A stretch of DNA of 64,000 bases from NCBI RefSeq assembly GCF_018860425.1, contig NZ_JAHKPI010000025.1, forward strand, positions 876,381 to 940,380, given 5' to 3'. Below, piece by piece: positions 9,089-17,527 of the stretch (position 1 is its first letter; every line of letters begins with the position of its first letter). The notes under the pieces are model-generated. The model had not been told where the DNA came from. It saw only the letters and a list, made by a program, of their open reading frames with translations, and searched no databases. The position numbers and the translations under genes are program-made. This DNA comes from Marinobacter sp. F3R08. GTDB lineage: Bacteria > Pseudomonadota > Gammaproteobacteria > Pseudomonadales > Oleiphilaceae.

Positions 9089-10687
9089 ATGACCCGGAGT
9101 GAAATCCTGAAGGCCCTGCGTGCAGAGACCAACGAATTTGACGTGGTCGTCGTCGGTGGTGGCATCACGGGCGCCGGGGTAGCCAGAGAGGCCGCGGGCA
9201 GCGGTCTGCGGACACTGCTGGTTGAGCAGAAAGACTTTTCCTGGGGCACCTCCAGTCGTTCCTCCAAGATGGTTCATGGTGGTTTGCGGTATCTGGGCAG
9301 TGGCCATTACGGTCTTACCCGTGACGCGGTGCGCGAGCGGGAACGACTGATGACAGAAGCGCCCGGGCTGATCAATCCGCTGCCCTTTATCATGCCTCAT
9401 TTCAAAGGCCAGTTTCCCGGCCCCCGAGTATTCCAGGCGCTGCTCCGGGTTTACGATTTTATCGCCCGCAAACGTAACCGCCGCGTCTTGAACCCGGCCC
9501 AGGCCATGCTCTGGGTGCCGGGCCTGACCGGGGAGAACCTCTCGGGCGCCAGCGGCTTTACCGATGCGGTAACGGATGACTCAAGGCTGGTTCTGCGCCT
9601 GATCGCCGAAGCCCGTCGGGACAAGGCACTGTGCCTGAACTACACAAAGGCGGTGGAGCTGAAACGGACTGACGGCCAGGTTTCCGGTTTGCTGGTGCAG
9701 CCGGAGGAGAGCGAGACGCCCATCGAGGTTTCCACGCCCCTGGTGATCAATGCCACCGGCGCCTGGGCCGACCGGCTGCAATCCGGCGGGCCTTCCGATA
9801 CCACCATGCACATCCGGCCCCTGCGTGGCAGCCATCTCGTACTTCCCTGGTCCTGCCTGCCAGTTTCCTGTTCAGTATCCCTGTTTCACCCTGAAGATGG
9901 CCGCCCTGTGTTTGCTTTCCCCTGGCTGGGAACCACCGTTCTTGGTACCACCGACCTGGATCATGAAGGCAACCTGGATCGGGAACCCGTTATTTCCGAG
10001 GTGGAAGTCTCCTACCTGCTTGAGATTGCCTCAACGCTGTTTCCAGGCACTCACCTGGGCCGAGGCGACATACTCTCCAGCTGGGCCGGCGTGCGGCCCG
10101 TGGTTACCGATGGCACAGGCAAGGCGCCTTCCCGGGAGAACCGGGAACACGAACTGCGGGTAGACCGGGGCCTGGTAAGCATTGCCGGCGGCAAGCTCAC
10201 CACCTTCCGGGTAATCGCCCGGGAAGCGCTCACCCAGGGACTTGGCGAAAACAAACGGAAGCTGCTGCGGGCCGAAACCGAGCCGGTATTTCAGCCGGCA
10301 AATACTGTACCCAGGCCATCAGTCGTAGGGCATCAGAACTGGCAGAGACTGCAGGGCTTCTATGGCCCCGATCTTAACGAGCTGATCGCTTCGGGCCCGC
10401 TCGCCCCTGTTACGTCTGGCCAGGGATCGGACCTGATATGGGCGGAACTGTACTGGGCCTGCCAGAAAGAAGATGTTCAGCACCTGGATGACCTGCTTTT
10501 GCGCCGGACACGATTGGGACTGGTGTTGCCACAAGCCGGCAAGGCTCTTCTGCCGGAGATCCGCCGGCTTTGCCAACCCCTGCTTGGTTGGGATGACCAG
10601 CAGTGGAAACAGGAACAGGCCCGCTACCTGAAGATTTACCAGAACGCCTATTCGCTGCCATCCGGGGAGGCTTCCGATGCCGGCTGA
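9089..10687 (+). CDS. GlpD-like FAD-dependent glycerol-3-phosphate dehydrogenase
   Basis: The start is set at 9089, where GGGAGG precedes the ATG by 6 bases; an in-frame ATG at 9059 would overlap the upstream gene. The product of about 532 residues has a Rossmann FAD fingerprint (VVVVGGGITGAGVAREAAGS) and the GlpD signature GTSSRSSKMVHGGLRYL. It is membrane-associated in the family and passes electrons from glycerol-3-phosphate to quinone. A long C-terminal domain is present as in GlpD. Position between an AGPS-like enzyme and an FGGY kinase suggests a specialised paralogue rather than the main GlpD. Confidence 0.85.
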   Translation: MTRSEILKALRAETNEFDVVVVGGGITGAGVAREAAGSGLRTLLVEQKDFSWGTSSRSSKMVHGGLRYLGSGHYGLTRDAVRERERLMTEAPGLINPLPFIMPHFKGQFPGPRVFQALLRVYDFIARKRNRRVLNPAQAMLWVPGLTGENLSGASGFTDAVTDDSRLVLRLIAEARRDKALCLNYTKAVELKRTDGQVSGLLVQPEESETPIEVSTPLVINATGAWADRLQSGGPSDTTMHIRPLRGSHLVLPWSCLPVSCSVSLFHPEDGRPVFAFPWLGTTVLGTTDLDHEGNLDREPVISEVEVSYLLEIASTLFPGTHLGRGDILSSWAGVRPVVTDGTGKAPSRENREHELRVDRGLVSIAGGKLTTFRVIAREALTQGLGENKRKLLRAETEPVFQPANTVPRPSVVGHQNWQRLQGFYGPDLNELIASGPLAPVTSGQGSDLIWAELYWACQKEDVQHLDDLLLRRTRLGLVLPQAGKALLPEIRRLCQPLLGWDDQQWKQEQARYLKIYQNAYSLPSGEASDAG

Positions 10688-12236
10688 GCCTTTGATCCTC
10701 GCCATCGACAATGGCACTCAGAGCATACGCGCTCTGCTGTTCGATACCCGTGGCAATCTGGTGGGCAAAGGCAAGCAGGACATCGAACCCTATTTCTCCA
10801 GACAGCCCGGCTGGGCCGAGCAGTACCCGGCCTATTTCTGGGAGCAGCTTGGGGAAGCCTGCAAGTTGCTCTGGAGCACCACAACAGCAACGCCGGATCA
10901 GGTTGCCGGGGTCACAGTCACCACCCAGCGCGGCACTGTCATCAATCTCGATGAGCACGGCGAGCCATTGCGACCGGCGATCATCTGGCTCGACCAGCGT
11001 CACGCAAAAATCGAGGGCCCCGTAAAAGGCCCGTGGGGATGGCTGTTCAAGCTGGCCCGCCTTGAAGCCACTATTAACCGGTTTCGGGAAAAGACCCAGG
11101 CTAACTGGATTGCCCAGAATGAACCCGACATCTGGTCCAGAACCCGTCACTTTTTGCTGCTTTCCGGGTACCTCAATTACCGGCTCACTGGCGAATTCAA
11201 GGATTCAACCGGAAGCCAGGTCGGCTACCTTCCCTTCGACTACAAAAAACACCGCTGGGCTGGCCCCAGGGATTTCAAATGGCAGACCATGCCGGTCGAG
11301 CCTTTCATGCTTCCTGAGCTGGTGCCGCCAGGAGAAACGGTGGGGCATCTCACAGAGGAAGCGCGCCAGCACCTTGGCCTGGTGGAGCGCCTCCCGGTGG
11401 TCGCGGCCGCCTCAGACAAGGCCTGCGAAATCCTCGGTTCCGGCGGGCTGACACCGGATATCGGCTGCATGAGCTACGGCACCACCGCCACCATTAACAC
11501 CACCAGCGACCGCTATGTGGAGCCGATCCGGTGGATGCCACCCTATCCCTCCGCACTGCCCGGCCATTACTCAACAGAAGTGATGATCTACCGGGGTTTC
11601 TGGATGGTGAGCTGGTTCAAACGGGAATTCGGCCTTCGGGAACGGAAAATCGCCGAACAACGAGGCATTGAGCCGGAAGCCCTGTTCGATGAACTGGTCA
11701 AGGCGGTTCCACCGGGATCAATGGGGCTAATGCTACAACCATACTGGTCACCGGGCGTACGCCAGCCGGGACCGGAAGCAAAAGGGTCTATCATCGGTTT
11801 CGGCGACGTTCACACCCGCTCCCATATCTACCGTGCCATACTCGAGGGTCTCGCCTACGCACTGCGGGAGGGCAAGGAAAAAATCGAAATCCGAAGTGGT
11901 GTGAAGATCAGAAAGTTACGGGTGGCCGGCGGCGGTTCCCAGAGTGATGCCGCCATGCAACTGACCGCTGACGTATTCGGCTTGCCGGCCGAAAGACCCC
12001 ACACCAGCGAGACTTCCGGGCTCGGTGCCGCCATTGATGCGGCTGTGGGGCTGGGTTTGCATCCGGATTTCGATACTGCCGTAGCGAACATGACCCGGGT
12101 CGGCGATGTTTTCCATCCAGACGAAGAATCCCGCGCGCTGTATCAGCGGCTCTATTCAGAGGTTTACCTCAAGATGTACCCCCAGCTCCAACCTCTGTAC
12201 CAGAAAATCAGGAATATCACGGGCTATCCGTCATAG
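10677..12236 (+). CDS. FGGY-family carbohydrate kinase
   Basis: The protein has 519 residues with the FGGY N-lobe start LILAIDNGTQSIRALLFD (ATP phosphate loop) and the C-lobe signature around AGGGSQSDAAMQLTADVF. The FGGY family phosphorylates glycerol, xylulose, gluconate and similar polyols; the substrate cannot be read from sequence. The ATG overlaps the end of the GlpD-like gene by 11 bases and has a strong GGGGAGG ribosome site, so the three genes form one operon. A kinase making a polyol phosphate for the GlpD-like enzyme to oxidise is the simplest reading. Confidence 0.85.
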   Translation: MPAEPLILAIDNGTQSIRALLFDTRGNLVGKGKQDIEPYFSRQPGWAEQYPAYFWEQLGEACKLLWSTTTATPDQVAGVTVTTQRGTVINLDEHGEPLRPAIIWLDQRHAKIEGPVKGPWGWLFKLARLEATINRFREKTQANWIAQNEPDIWSRTRHFLLLSGYLNYRLTGEFKDSTGSQVGYLPFDYKKHRWAGPRDFKWQTMPVEPFMLPELVPPGETVGHLTEEARQHLGLVERLPVVAAASDKACEILGSGGLTPDIGCMSYGTTATINTTSDRYVEPIRWMPPYPSALPGHYSTEVMIYRGFWMVSWFKREFGLRERKIAEQRGIEPEALFDELVKAVPPGSMGLMLQPYWSPGVRQPGPEAKGSIIGFGDVHTRSHIYRAILEGLAYALREGKEKIEIRSGVKIRKLRVAGGGSQSDAAMQLTADVFGLPAERPHTSETSGLGAAIDAAVGLGLHPDFDTAVANMTRVGDVFHPDEESRALYQRLYSEVYLKMYPQLQPLYQKIRNITGYPS

Positions 12237-12346
12237 GCATCCGCATTTTCAGACGACCAACCCCAACCTTTGGATATGTTTAAATTGAATTTGGTTATGC
12301 TATTTTGGGATTGCGTTGACTAATCAAAGACGATGAGGGATGACAA

Positions 12347-12811
12347 ATGAAGAAGACCGGAACTCTGACCACCGCCATCTTTTGCATGGCATTCGCTGGT
12401 ACCAGCGTGGCACAGATGAGTGTTGAAGATCAGATTGAGGCTCGCCAGGCAGCATACCAGTTCATGTCATGGAACATGGGCAAGATCAAGGCGCAGGCAA
12501 TAGAGGGCGATGTGGAATTCAACGCCAAACAGATCATGGCGGCAGCAAACGCCATCGCGGCGACCGCAAATTCCGGACTTGGCGCTCTGTTTAGCCCAGA
12601 CTCAACCTTGGACAAGGCAGACAATACCCGTCTGAAGCCGGAGTTTTTTGAGCAACCGGAAAAGGCACGGGAAGTCGGCGGTAACTTTGTACGCGAAGCA
12701 AATAAACTGCAGGAAGTTGCTGCCAGTGGCGACAAGGCAGCCATCGCTAAACAGTTTGCCGCTTTGGGTAAAAGCTGCAAGGCCTGTCACGATAATTTCC
12801 GGGATGACTGA
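12347..12811 (+). CDS. Cytochrome c' (class II c-type cytochrome)
   Basis: A 154-residue periplasmic protein. The signal peptide spans about residues 1-23 (ending TSVAQ) and is followed by a four-helix-bundle sequence. The single haem site CKACH lies close to the C-terminus, which is the class II arrangement. In this family the sixth haem position is open and binds NO or CO. It stands alone on the plus strand and converges with the cytochrome b561 gene 12 bases away; the two could be functional partners, but they are not co-transcribed. Confidence 0.93.
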   Translation: MKKTGTLTTAIFCMAFAGTSVAQMSVEDQIEARQAAYQFMSWNMGKIKAQAIEGDVEFNAKQIMAAANAIAATANSGLGALFSPDSTLDKADNTRLKPEFFEQPEKAREVGGNFVREANKLQEVAASGDKAAIAKQFAALGKSCKACHDNFRDD

Positions 12812-12823
12812 TCCAGCCGGCGA

Positions 12824-13516
12824 TTACCAGCCAAGATCCTGAGGTGCGGGCTCAGGTGCCGGTGGCGGGGGAATCAACTCGCCGCTGGCAAGCCAGACCA
12901 AAACAATACTCACAAACAATGCCGTCATAAACGCGCCAATTCCACCCCCTTCTGCACTGCTGAAACGACGATCCTCAATTGGTTTGTTGCCAGTCACCAT
13001 CGGCTTGATCAGATTGTCTTTTCGCACAAAGGTATAAAACAGGATCGCCCCGACATGAAGCGCGATCAAACCATAAAGGAAATATTCGGATTGCCGGTGC
13101 CACCCGCTGAGCATGTTGCTCAGATCTGATGAAACCAGGGGATAAAGCGGTCCGTTGAACGAAATCTCATCGTTTGAAAATAACCCGGTAACCGCCTGAA
13201 ACCCGAACAAACCGATCATCGCCAGAACCGACAGCGCACCCAGCGGGTTATGGCCCATGCCCTGCCATTTGCCCTGAATATACAATTTCACAGCGGCCGG
13301 ACTCGGTAAAAAAACCGAGAACCTGGCATAAGTGGATCCCAGAACCCCCCAGATCAGCCGGAAACTGAGCAGCCCGACGGCAGCAAGTCCAAACCGCTCG
13401 TGCCAGACCATCCAGTCTCCACCGACTTTGACCGAAATCAGAGAACCGGCGACAACCACGACCAGCAGCCAGTGAAATACTCTCAACGGCAGGTCCCAAA
13501 GGCGAATACTTGTCAT
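12824..13516 (-). CDS. Cytochrome b561 family membrane protein
   Basis: A 230-residue inner-membrane protein with four core membrane helices plus a C-terminal one. It starts RLWDLPLRVFHWLLVV, the typical b-type haem opening with a His in helix 1. Further conserved His residues (WHERFG, GHNPLG, WHRQSEYFLYG, ALHVGA) supply haem ligands. Such proteins move electrons between quinol and periplasmic c-type cytochromes. It lies 25 bases downstream of dadA on the same strand and is probably co-transcribed with it. The C-terminal tail is Pro-rich. Confidence 0.9.
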   Translation of the reverse strand: MTSIRLWDLPLRVFHWLLVVVVAGSLISVKVGGDWMVWHERFGLAAVGLLSFRLIWGVLGSTYARFSVFLPSPAAVKLYIQGKWQGMGHNPLGALSVLAMIGLFGFQAVTGLFSNDEISFNGPLYPLVSSDLSNMLSGWHRQSEYFLYGLIALHVGAILFYTFVRKDNLIKPMVTGNKPIEDRRFSSAEGGGIGAFMTALFVSIVLVWLASGELIPPPPAPEPAPQDLGW

Positions 13517-13541
13517 GGTGTCTCTCTAATCAGTCAGAATT

Positions 13542-14759
13542 TCAGAACTTCCGGGACATCTCTTCTGCCACCATCTCGGCGGTAATCGCTGAGAGGGTCC
13601 AGCCCAGATGGCCATGCCCGGTATTGTAAAACACAGTCGGCAGGCTGCCCTGCCCGACCTTCGGCATCATATTCGGTAACATGGGGCGCAGTCCGGCCCA
13701 GGGGACGACCTTACGGGTACAGACTCCAGGAAAACACTGTTCAACCCATCGCGTCAGCGGGCGGATCCGGTCATCCTTGATATCGCGGTTGTAACCGCTG
13801 AATTCGGCGGTACCGGCAATCCGGAAACGACCATCGCCCAGGCGACTGGTAACGATCTTGGTGGCATCGTCCAGCAGACTGACCGTGGGTGCCGCCTTTT
13901 GTGATGCCTCGTCGTCCAGCTCCACCGTAATGGAGTATCCCTTTACCGGGTAAATATTGACCCGGTCACCCAGCTTCTTCGCAAGCCCGCGGCTTCCGAC
14001 ACCGGCACAGATTACCACCCCATCGAACGTATCCCGGGATTGCCCGGTGCCATCGTCAACCGTAACCCAGGCATTGCGCTCATCGGCACCCAGTTCGGTA
14101 ACGGTCTGGCCATAGCAGGTTTTAACGCCCAGACGCTGGATGGCATCCGCCAGGCCGTTGGTGAACTTGTGAATATCACCGGTGGAATCACTCTCGGTAA
14201 AAAAGCCACCGTAATAATCACCTGCCAGAGTCGGCTCGATGGCCTTCATTTCGTCCGGCGTTACCGATCGGCGCTCCAGACCACCAGCGGACAAAAGACG
14301 TGACACTCGAGCCGCGTGATCGAATCCGGCCTTATCGCGGTATATGTGCAGGATACCCTGCTTCTTGAGATCGAAATCGATGCCTTCTTCCTGCGCCCAG
14401 GCAAACAGATAATCACGGGCAGCAATGGCGAGACGGGCGGTTTCCGTAGTGTTTTTCTCGTACTGAGGAATCGCGGCCATGAACTCGGCGAACCAGCTGA
14501 GTTTGTGCCAGGAGGGCTTGGGGTTAACCAGTAAAGGCGCATCACGGCGCGACATCCATTTGATGCCTTTCATGACCGTTTGCCAGTTATTCCAGACTTC
14601 CGCATTGGACGCGGAAAGCTGTCCGCCGTTGGCAAAAGAGGTTTCCATTGCCGCATAACGGTGTTTTTCGTAAACGGTAACATCAAACCCACGTTTGGCG
14701 AGGGTGTAAGCTGTGGTAATACCGGTGATACCACCGCCAATTACTGCGATTCGCTTCAT
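13542..14759 (-). CDS. dadA: D-amino acid dehydrogenase (DadA family), under glycine riboswitch
   Basis: A 405-residue FAD oxidoreductase with the Rossmann motif VIGGGITGITTAYTLAKRG at the N-terminus. The DadA-type segment ETSFANGGQLSASNAEVWN follows, and the C-terminal FAD contact is NTGHGHLGWTLS. DadA deaminates D-amino acids to 2-oxo acids and passes electrons to the quinone pool. Two glycine aptamers sit just upstream, so expression should rise with glycine; glycine or a related amino acid may be the true substrate or signal. The start is supported by ACGGAG 5 bases upstream. The cytochrome b561 gene follows. Confidence 0.88.
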   Translation of the reverse strand: MKRIAVIGGGITGITTAYTLAKRGFDVTVYEKHRYAAMETSFANGGQLSASNAEVWNNWQTVMKGIKWMSRRDAPLLVNPKPSWHKLSWFAEFMAAIPQYEKNTTETARLAIAARDYLFAWAQEEGIDFDLKKQGILHIYRDKAGFDHAARVSRLLSAGGLERRSVTPDEMKAIEPTLAGDYYGGFFTESDSTGDIHKFTNGLADAIQRLGVKTCYGQTVTELGADERNAWVTVDDGTGQSRDTFDGVVICAGVGSRGLAKKLGDRVNIYPVKGYSITVELDDEASQKAAPTVSLLDDATKIVTSRLGDGRFRIAGTAEFSGYNRDIKDDRIRPLTRWVEQCFPGVCTRKVVPWAGLRPMLPNMMPKVGQGSLPTVFYNTGHGHLGWTLSAITAEMVAEEMSRKF

Positions 14760-14821
14760 TGCAATCTCCGTGAGCGCCCAGGGTTTCCTCCCTGCTCCAA
14801 ATAGCAGAAAGCACCCCTTCC

Positions 14822-15006
14822 GTCACGGGACCTGAGAGATTCACGAGCCGTTTCAGAGAAACCGGCCGCTTGCTCCTTCGGTGTGCCGACTGACGCGATT
14901 GTCGACAGCTCTTCGGAAAGTATTCATGTCAGCGGTCCATTTGCCTGAGAGTTTCCGGGGCAGTTGCTCCTTCGGCGCTGATCGCAAGCGATTCAGTCTC
15001 TCCCGC
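14822..15006 (-). promoter_or_regulatory. Tandem glycine riboswitch
   Basis: Read on the minus strand, two aptamers follow one another. Each contains the conserved core GAAGGAGCAA and, after the P3 arm, CTCTCAGG. Aptamer 1 spans about 15006-14930 (GGGAGAG start, CGCCGAAGGAGCAA, AAACTCTCAGGCA, GGACCGCTGA). Aptamer 2 spans about 14900-14822 (CACCGAAGGAGCAAG, AATCTCTCAGGTCCCGTGACG). This two-aptamer form is the well-known glycine riboswitch. The segment down to the dadA start holds a small CAGGG/CCCTG hairpin that may act in the expression platform. Glycine binding usually turns downstream genes on. Confidence 0.93.
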
Positions 15007-15182
15007 AGACATGTCTGATTGGTCATAATTGCCAATCTGCATAAACAAACATAGCAAATAACCCAGAACCAGGAAACCAGCAGGCGCAGGTAGATAACCT
15101 GAGAATACCAAGCTATTCTCAATGATTATGAGACATTTTGATTCGCTGCGTTTGACGTCGGACAGGAGGTTCCTCATCCGTA

Positions 15183-16889
15183 ATGCATGATAGAAAAGGA
15201 ATTCTCTCAGCCTCAGAACAGAGTGAAAACAAGTTTTACGAGTTGATAGAGAGTCTCCCTATGGTGGCTGTCCAGGGCTATGACAGACAGCGTCGGGTGA
15301 TCTACTGGAATCAGGCAAGCGCCCGCCTGTATGGTTATTCCCGGGAAGAAGCTCAGGGCCAGCTGCTGGAAGACCTGATCATTCCAGACCACATGCGCGA
15401 CGACGTGATCAAGGCGCACAGCGAATGGCTTCAAAACACCGCCAGCATTCCCGCAGAGGAACTTGAGCTCAAGCACAAGAACGGGCATCTGGTTCCGGTT
15501 TATTCAAGCCACGTGATGCTCAAACAAGAGACCGGCGAGTGTGAAATGTTCTGCATTGACATTAGCCTCGAGGAGCAAAAACGGGCACGGGATGAACTGT
15601 ATCAGCGAGCCAGCTTCGACGACTTGACCGGTTTACCGAACCGGCATTTGATGGAAGCCGAGTTGGCAAGCCGACTGGACGAAGCTGACCGCTTGCAACA
15701 GGAAGTGGCGGTCGTGTTTATCGACCTCGACAACTTCAAGGTAATAAACGACACCCTTGGCCATCATCACGGCGACAAGCTCCTGAAGGCCGTCGCAGAA
15801 ACTCTCAAACGGGAACTCCGTGGCGGAGATCTTCTGAGTCGCTTCGGCGGCGACGAATTTGTTCTTCTTCTATTCGACTTCGACGGGCCAGAAGGGATTC
15901 ACGAACTTATCTTCAGATTACTCAATGCCCTGGAACACGAAGTTAAACTGGACGATGATTGCTATCAGGTTACCGCCAGCTTCGGTGTCAGCCTGTTTCC
16001 ACATAACGGCACCACAGTCTCGGACCTTATGGGCAATGCAGACGCCGCCATGTACGAGGCAAAGGAGGCAGGAAAAAACAGCGTTTGCTTCTACACGCCG
16101 GACATCAACGACAGGCTGGTAAGCTACCAGGAAATCACCAGCCTGCTTCGTGACGCACTCAATAACGAAGGCCTTGAATTGTTTTACCAGCCTCAGGTCG
16201 GCCTGGGTGAAAAACGATGCGACTCCTGCGAAGCACTTCTGCGCTGTTTTCACGGGCAACCCCGGGCGGTCTCCCCGGCCACGTTTATTCCAGTGGCAGA
16301 AAAGTCCGGCCTCATAAACCGTATTGGCGACTGGGTGATCGAAACCGCCTGCAAACAGCTCAGCGCCTGGCAGAAAACCGAATTCAAAAACGTACGGATC
16401 GACATCAATCTTTCTGGCCGACAGTTAACGAATCCTTACCTGGCAAACCACATTCTGGATACCCTTGTACGTTACAACCTGAGACCCGAGCAGCTGGGTG
16501 TGGAACTGACTGAAAACGAGGTTTTCGGTAGCGATGAAAGCCAGATCAAACAGCTGCAAATACTCAAGCAGGCTGGAGTGCACATCTCGATCGACGACTT
16601 TGGCACCGGACATTCATCTCTCGTGTATCTGCGAAGGCTTCCGGTATGCGGAATAAAAATCGACCGGAGTTTTCTTCAACATGCGATGCAGAACAGAGCC
16701 GACATGGCCATCATGCAGGCCATGATTACCGTTGGGCACAGTTTGGGCTTAAGTGTGCTCGTTGAAGGCGTGGAAACGGAAGAACAGGCCAAACTGGTGA
16801 CCGACATGGGGTGCGATGTCGCTCAGGGATTCCTCTACGCCAAACCCATGCCGGCAGCTAAGACAGAAGAATATCTGACCAACTTCTGA
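15183..16889 (+). CDS. PAS-GGDEF-EAL cyclic-di-GMP signalling protein
   Basis: A 568-residue soluble protein with no membrane helix. It has a PAS sensor (about 18-135), a GGDEF domain (about 148-305) and an EAL domain (about 320-565). The diguanylate cyclase motif RFGGDEF is intact near residue 222. The phosphodiesterase residues are also intact: EALLR, NLSGRQL, ELTENE, IDDFGTG, KIDRSFL, EGVET and QGFLYAKP. It could therefore both make and degrade c-di-GMP. AGGAGG lies 13 bases before the ATG, a longer spacing than usual. It diverges from dadA and converges with the SMC-complex operon. Confidence 0.93.
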   Translation: MHDRKGILSASEQSENKFYELIESLPMVAVQGYDRQRRVIYWNQASARLYGYSREEAQGQLLEDLIIPDHMRDDVIKAHSEWLQNTASIPAEELELKHKNGHLVPVYSSHVMLKQETGECEMFCIDISLEEQKRARDELYQRASFDDLTGLPNRHLMEAELASRLDEADRLQQEVAVVFIDLDNFKVINDTLGHHHGDKLLKAVAETLKRELRGGDLLSRFGGDEFVLLLFDFDGPEGIHELIFRLLNALEHEVKLDDDCYQVTASFGVSLFPHNGTTVSDLMGNADAAMYEAKEAGKNSVCFYTPDINDRLVSYQEITSLLRDALNNEGLELFYQPQVGLGEKRCDSCEALLRCFHGQPRAVSPATFIPVAEKSGLINRIGDWVIETACKQLSAWQKTEFKNVRIDINLSGRQLTNPYLANHILDTLVRYNLRPEQLGVELTENEVFGSDESQIKQLQILKQAGVHISIDDFGTGHSSLVYLRRLPVCGIKIDRSFLQHAMQNRADMAIMQAMITVGHSLGLSVLVEGVETEEQAKLVTDMGCDVAQGFLYAKPMPAAKTEEYLTNF

Positions 16890-16900
16890 GCAGCGTGCGG

Positions 16901-17527
16901 CTACCCCTTTTCATACTCCCGGACCAGCTCCTGCAGGAAATAGAGCCCCGCTGAACTCAGGAAGCATCGACCAGTACCCGATCGAAATACCAGATGGCGT
17001 TTATCCAGATATTCCAGGGCTTCAGTGAAACCCTTTTCAAAGCGCGCCGCCCTGAGAATGTCCTGGTATTCCTCATCGTTCACCAGTGCCGAGAGGTCTT
17101 GCTCATTCAGTCCGGCGTCCGGACGGCCAAGGTATTCCAGGTCGCGACCACTGCGAGCAAAGTAACGCCCTATCAGTAGCAGTGTTACCTGCACCCGGAA
17201 GGCGTTTTCGTCATGCTCCTCATTCTCGTCGTCACTGCTTTCCTTGAGGAAGAAGAACGCCCCGGTTTCGTTAAACACCAGTTCGCTGCCCAGGTGTTCA
17301 TAGAAGGTCCGGAAGTGGGACAGATGGTTATACAGCAGATTGTAGAGCGGATTGGCCCGCAGCTCGGAGTGGTTGCTGTCCCATAGGTCCCGCACGATCA
17401 CCCGCCCTGCCTGGAATTCCCGGTAGATCGCGGCGCTATGGGCCGGCAGAATCTGCTCGAAACGGCTGGACGTGTGGGCACTGTCCACGGATGTTTCGAC
17501 ATCCGTCGCGTCAGAAAAATCAGGCAT
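16901..17527 (-). CDS. mksE: MksE/MukE/JetB-like condensin subunit
   Basis: The start at MPDFSDATDVE (17527) is preferred; it overlaps the upstream kleisin gene by 8 bases, and in-frame codons further upstream lie inside that gene. The product has about 208 residues with a winged-helix-rich sequence and an acidic stretch SSDDENEEHDENAF in the middle. Size, position and context fit the small dimeric MksE/MukE/JetB subunit, which clamps the kleisin in MukBEF-type complexes. Identity is by operon context and general character more than by a diagnostic motif. Confidence 0.7.
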   Translation of the reverse strand: MPDFSDATDVETSVDSAHTSSRFEQILPAHSAAIYREFQAGRVIVRDLWDSNHSELRANPLYNLLYNHLSHFRTFYEHLGSELVFNETGAFFFLKESSDDENEEHDENAFRVQVTLLLIGRYFARSGRDLEYLGRPDAGLNEQDLSALVNDEEYQDILRAARFEKGFTEALEYLDKRHLVFRSGTGRCFLSSAGLYFLQELVREYEKG

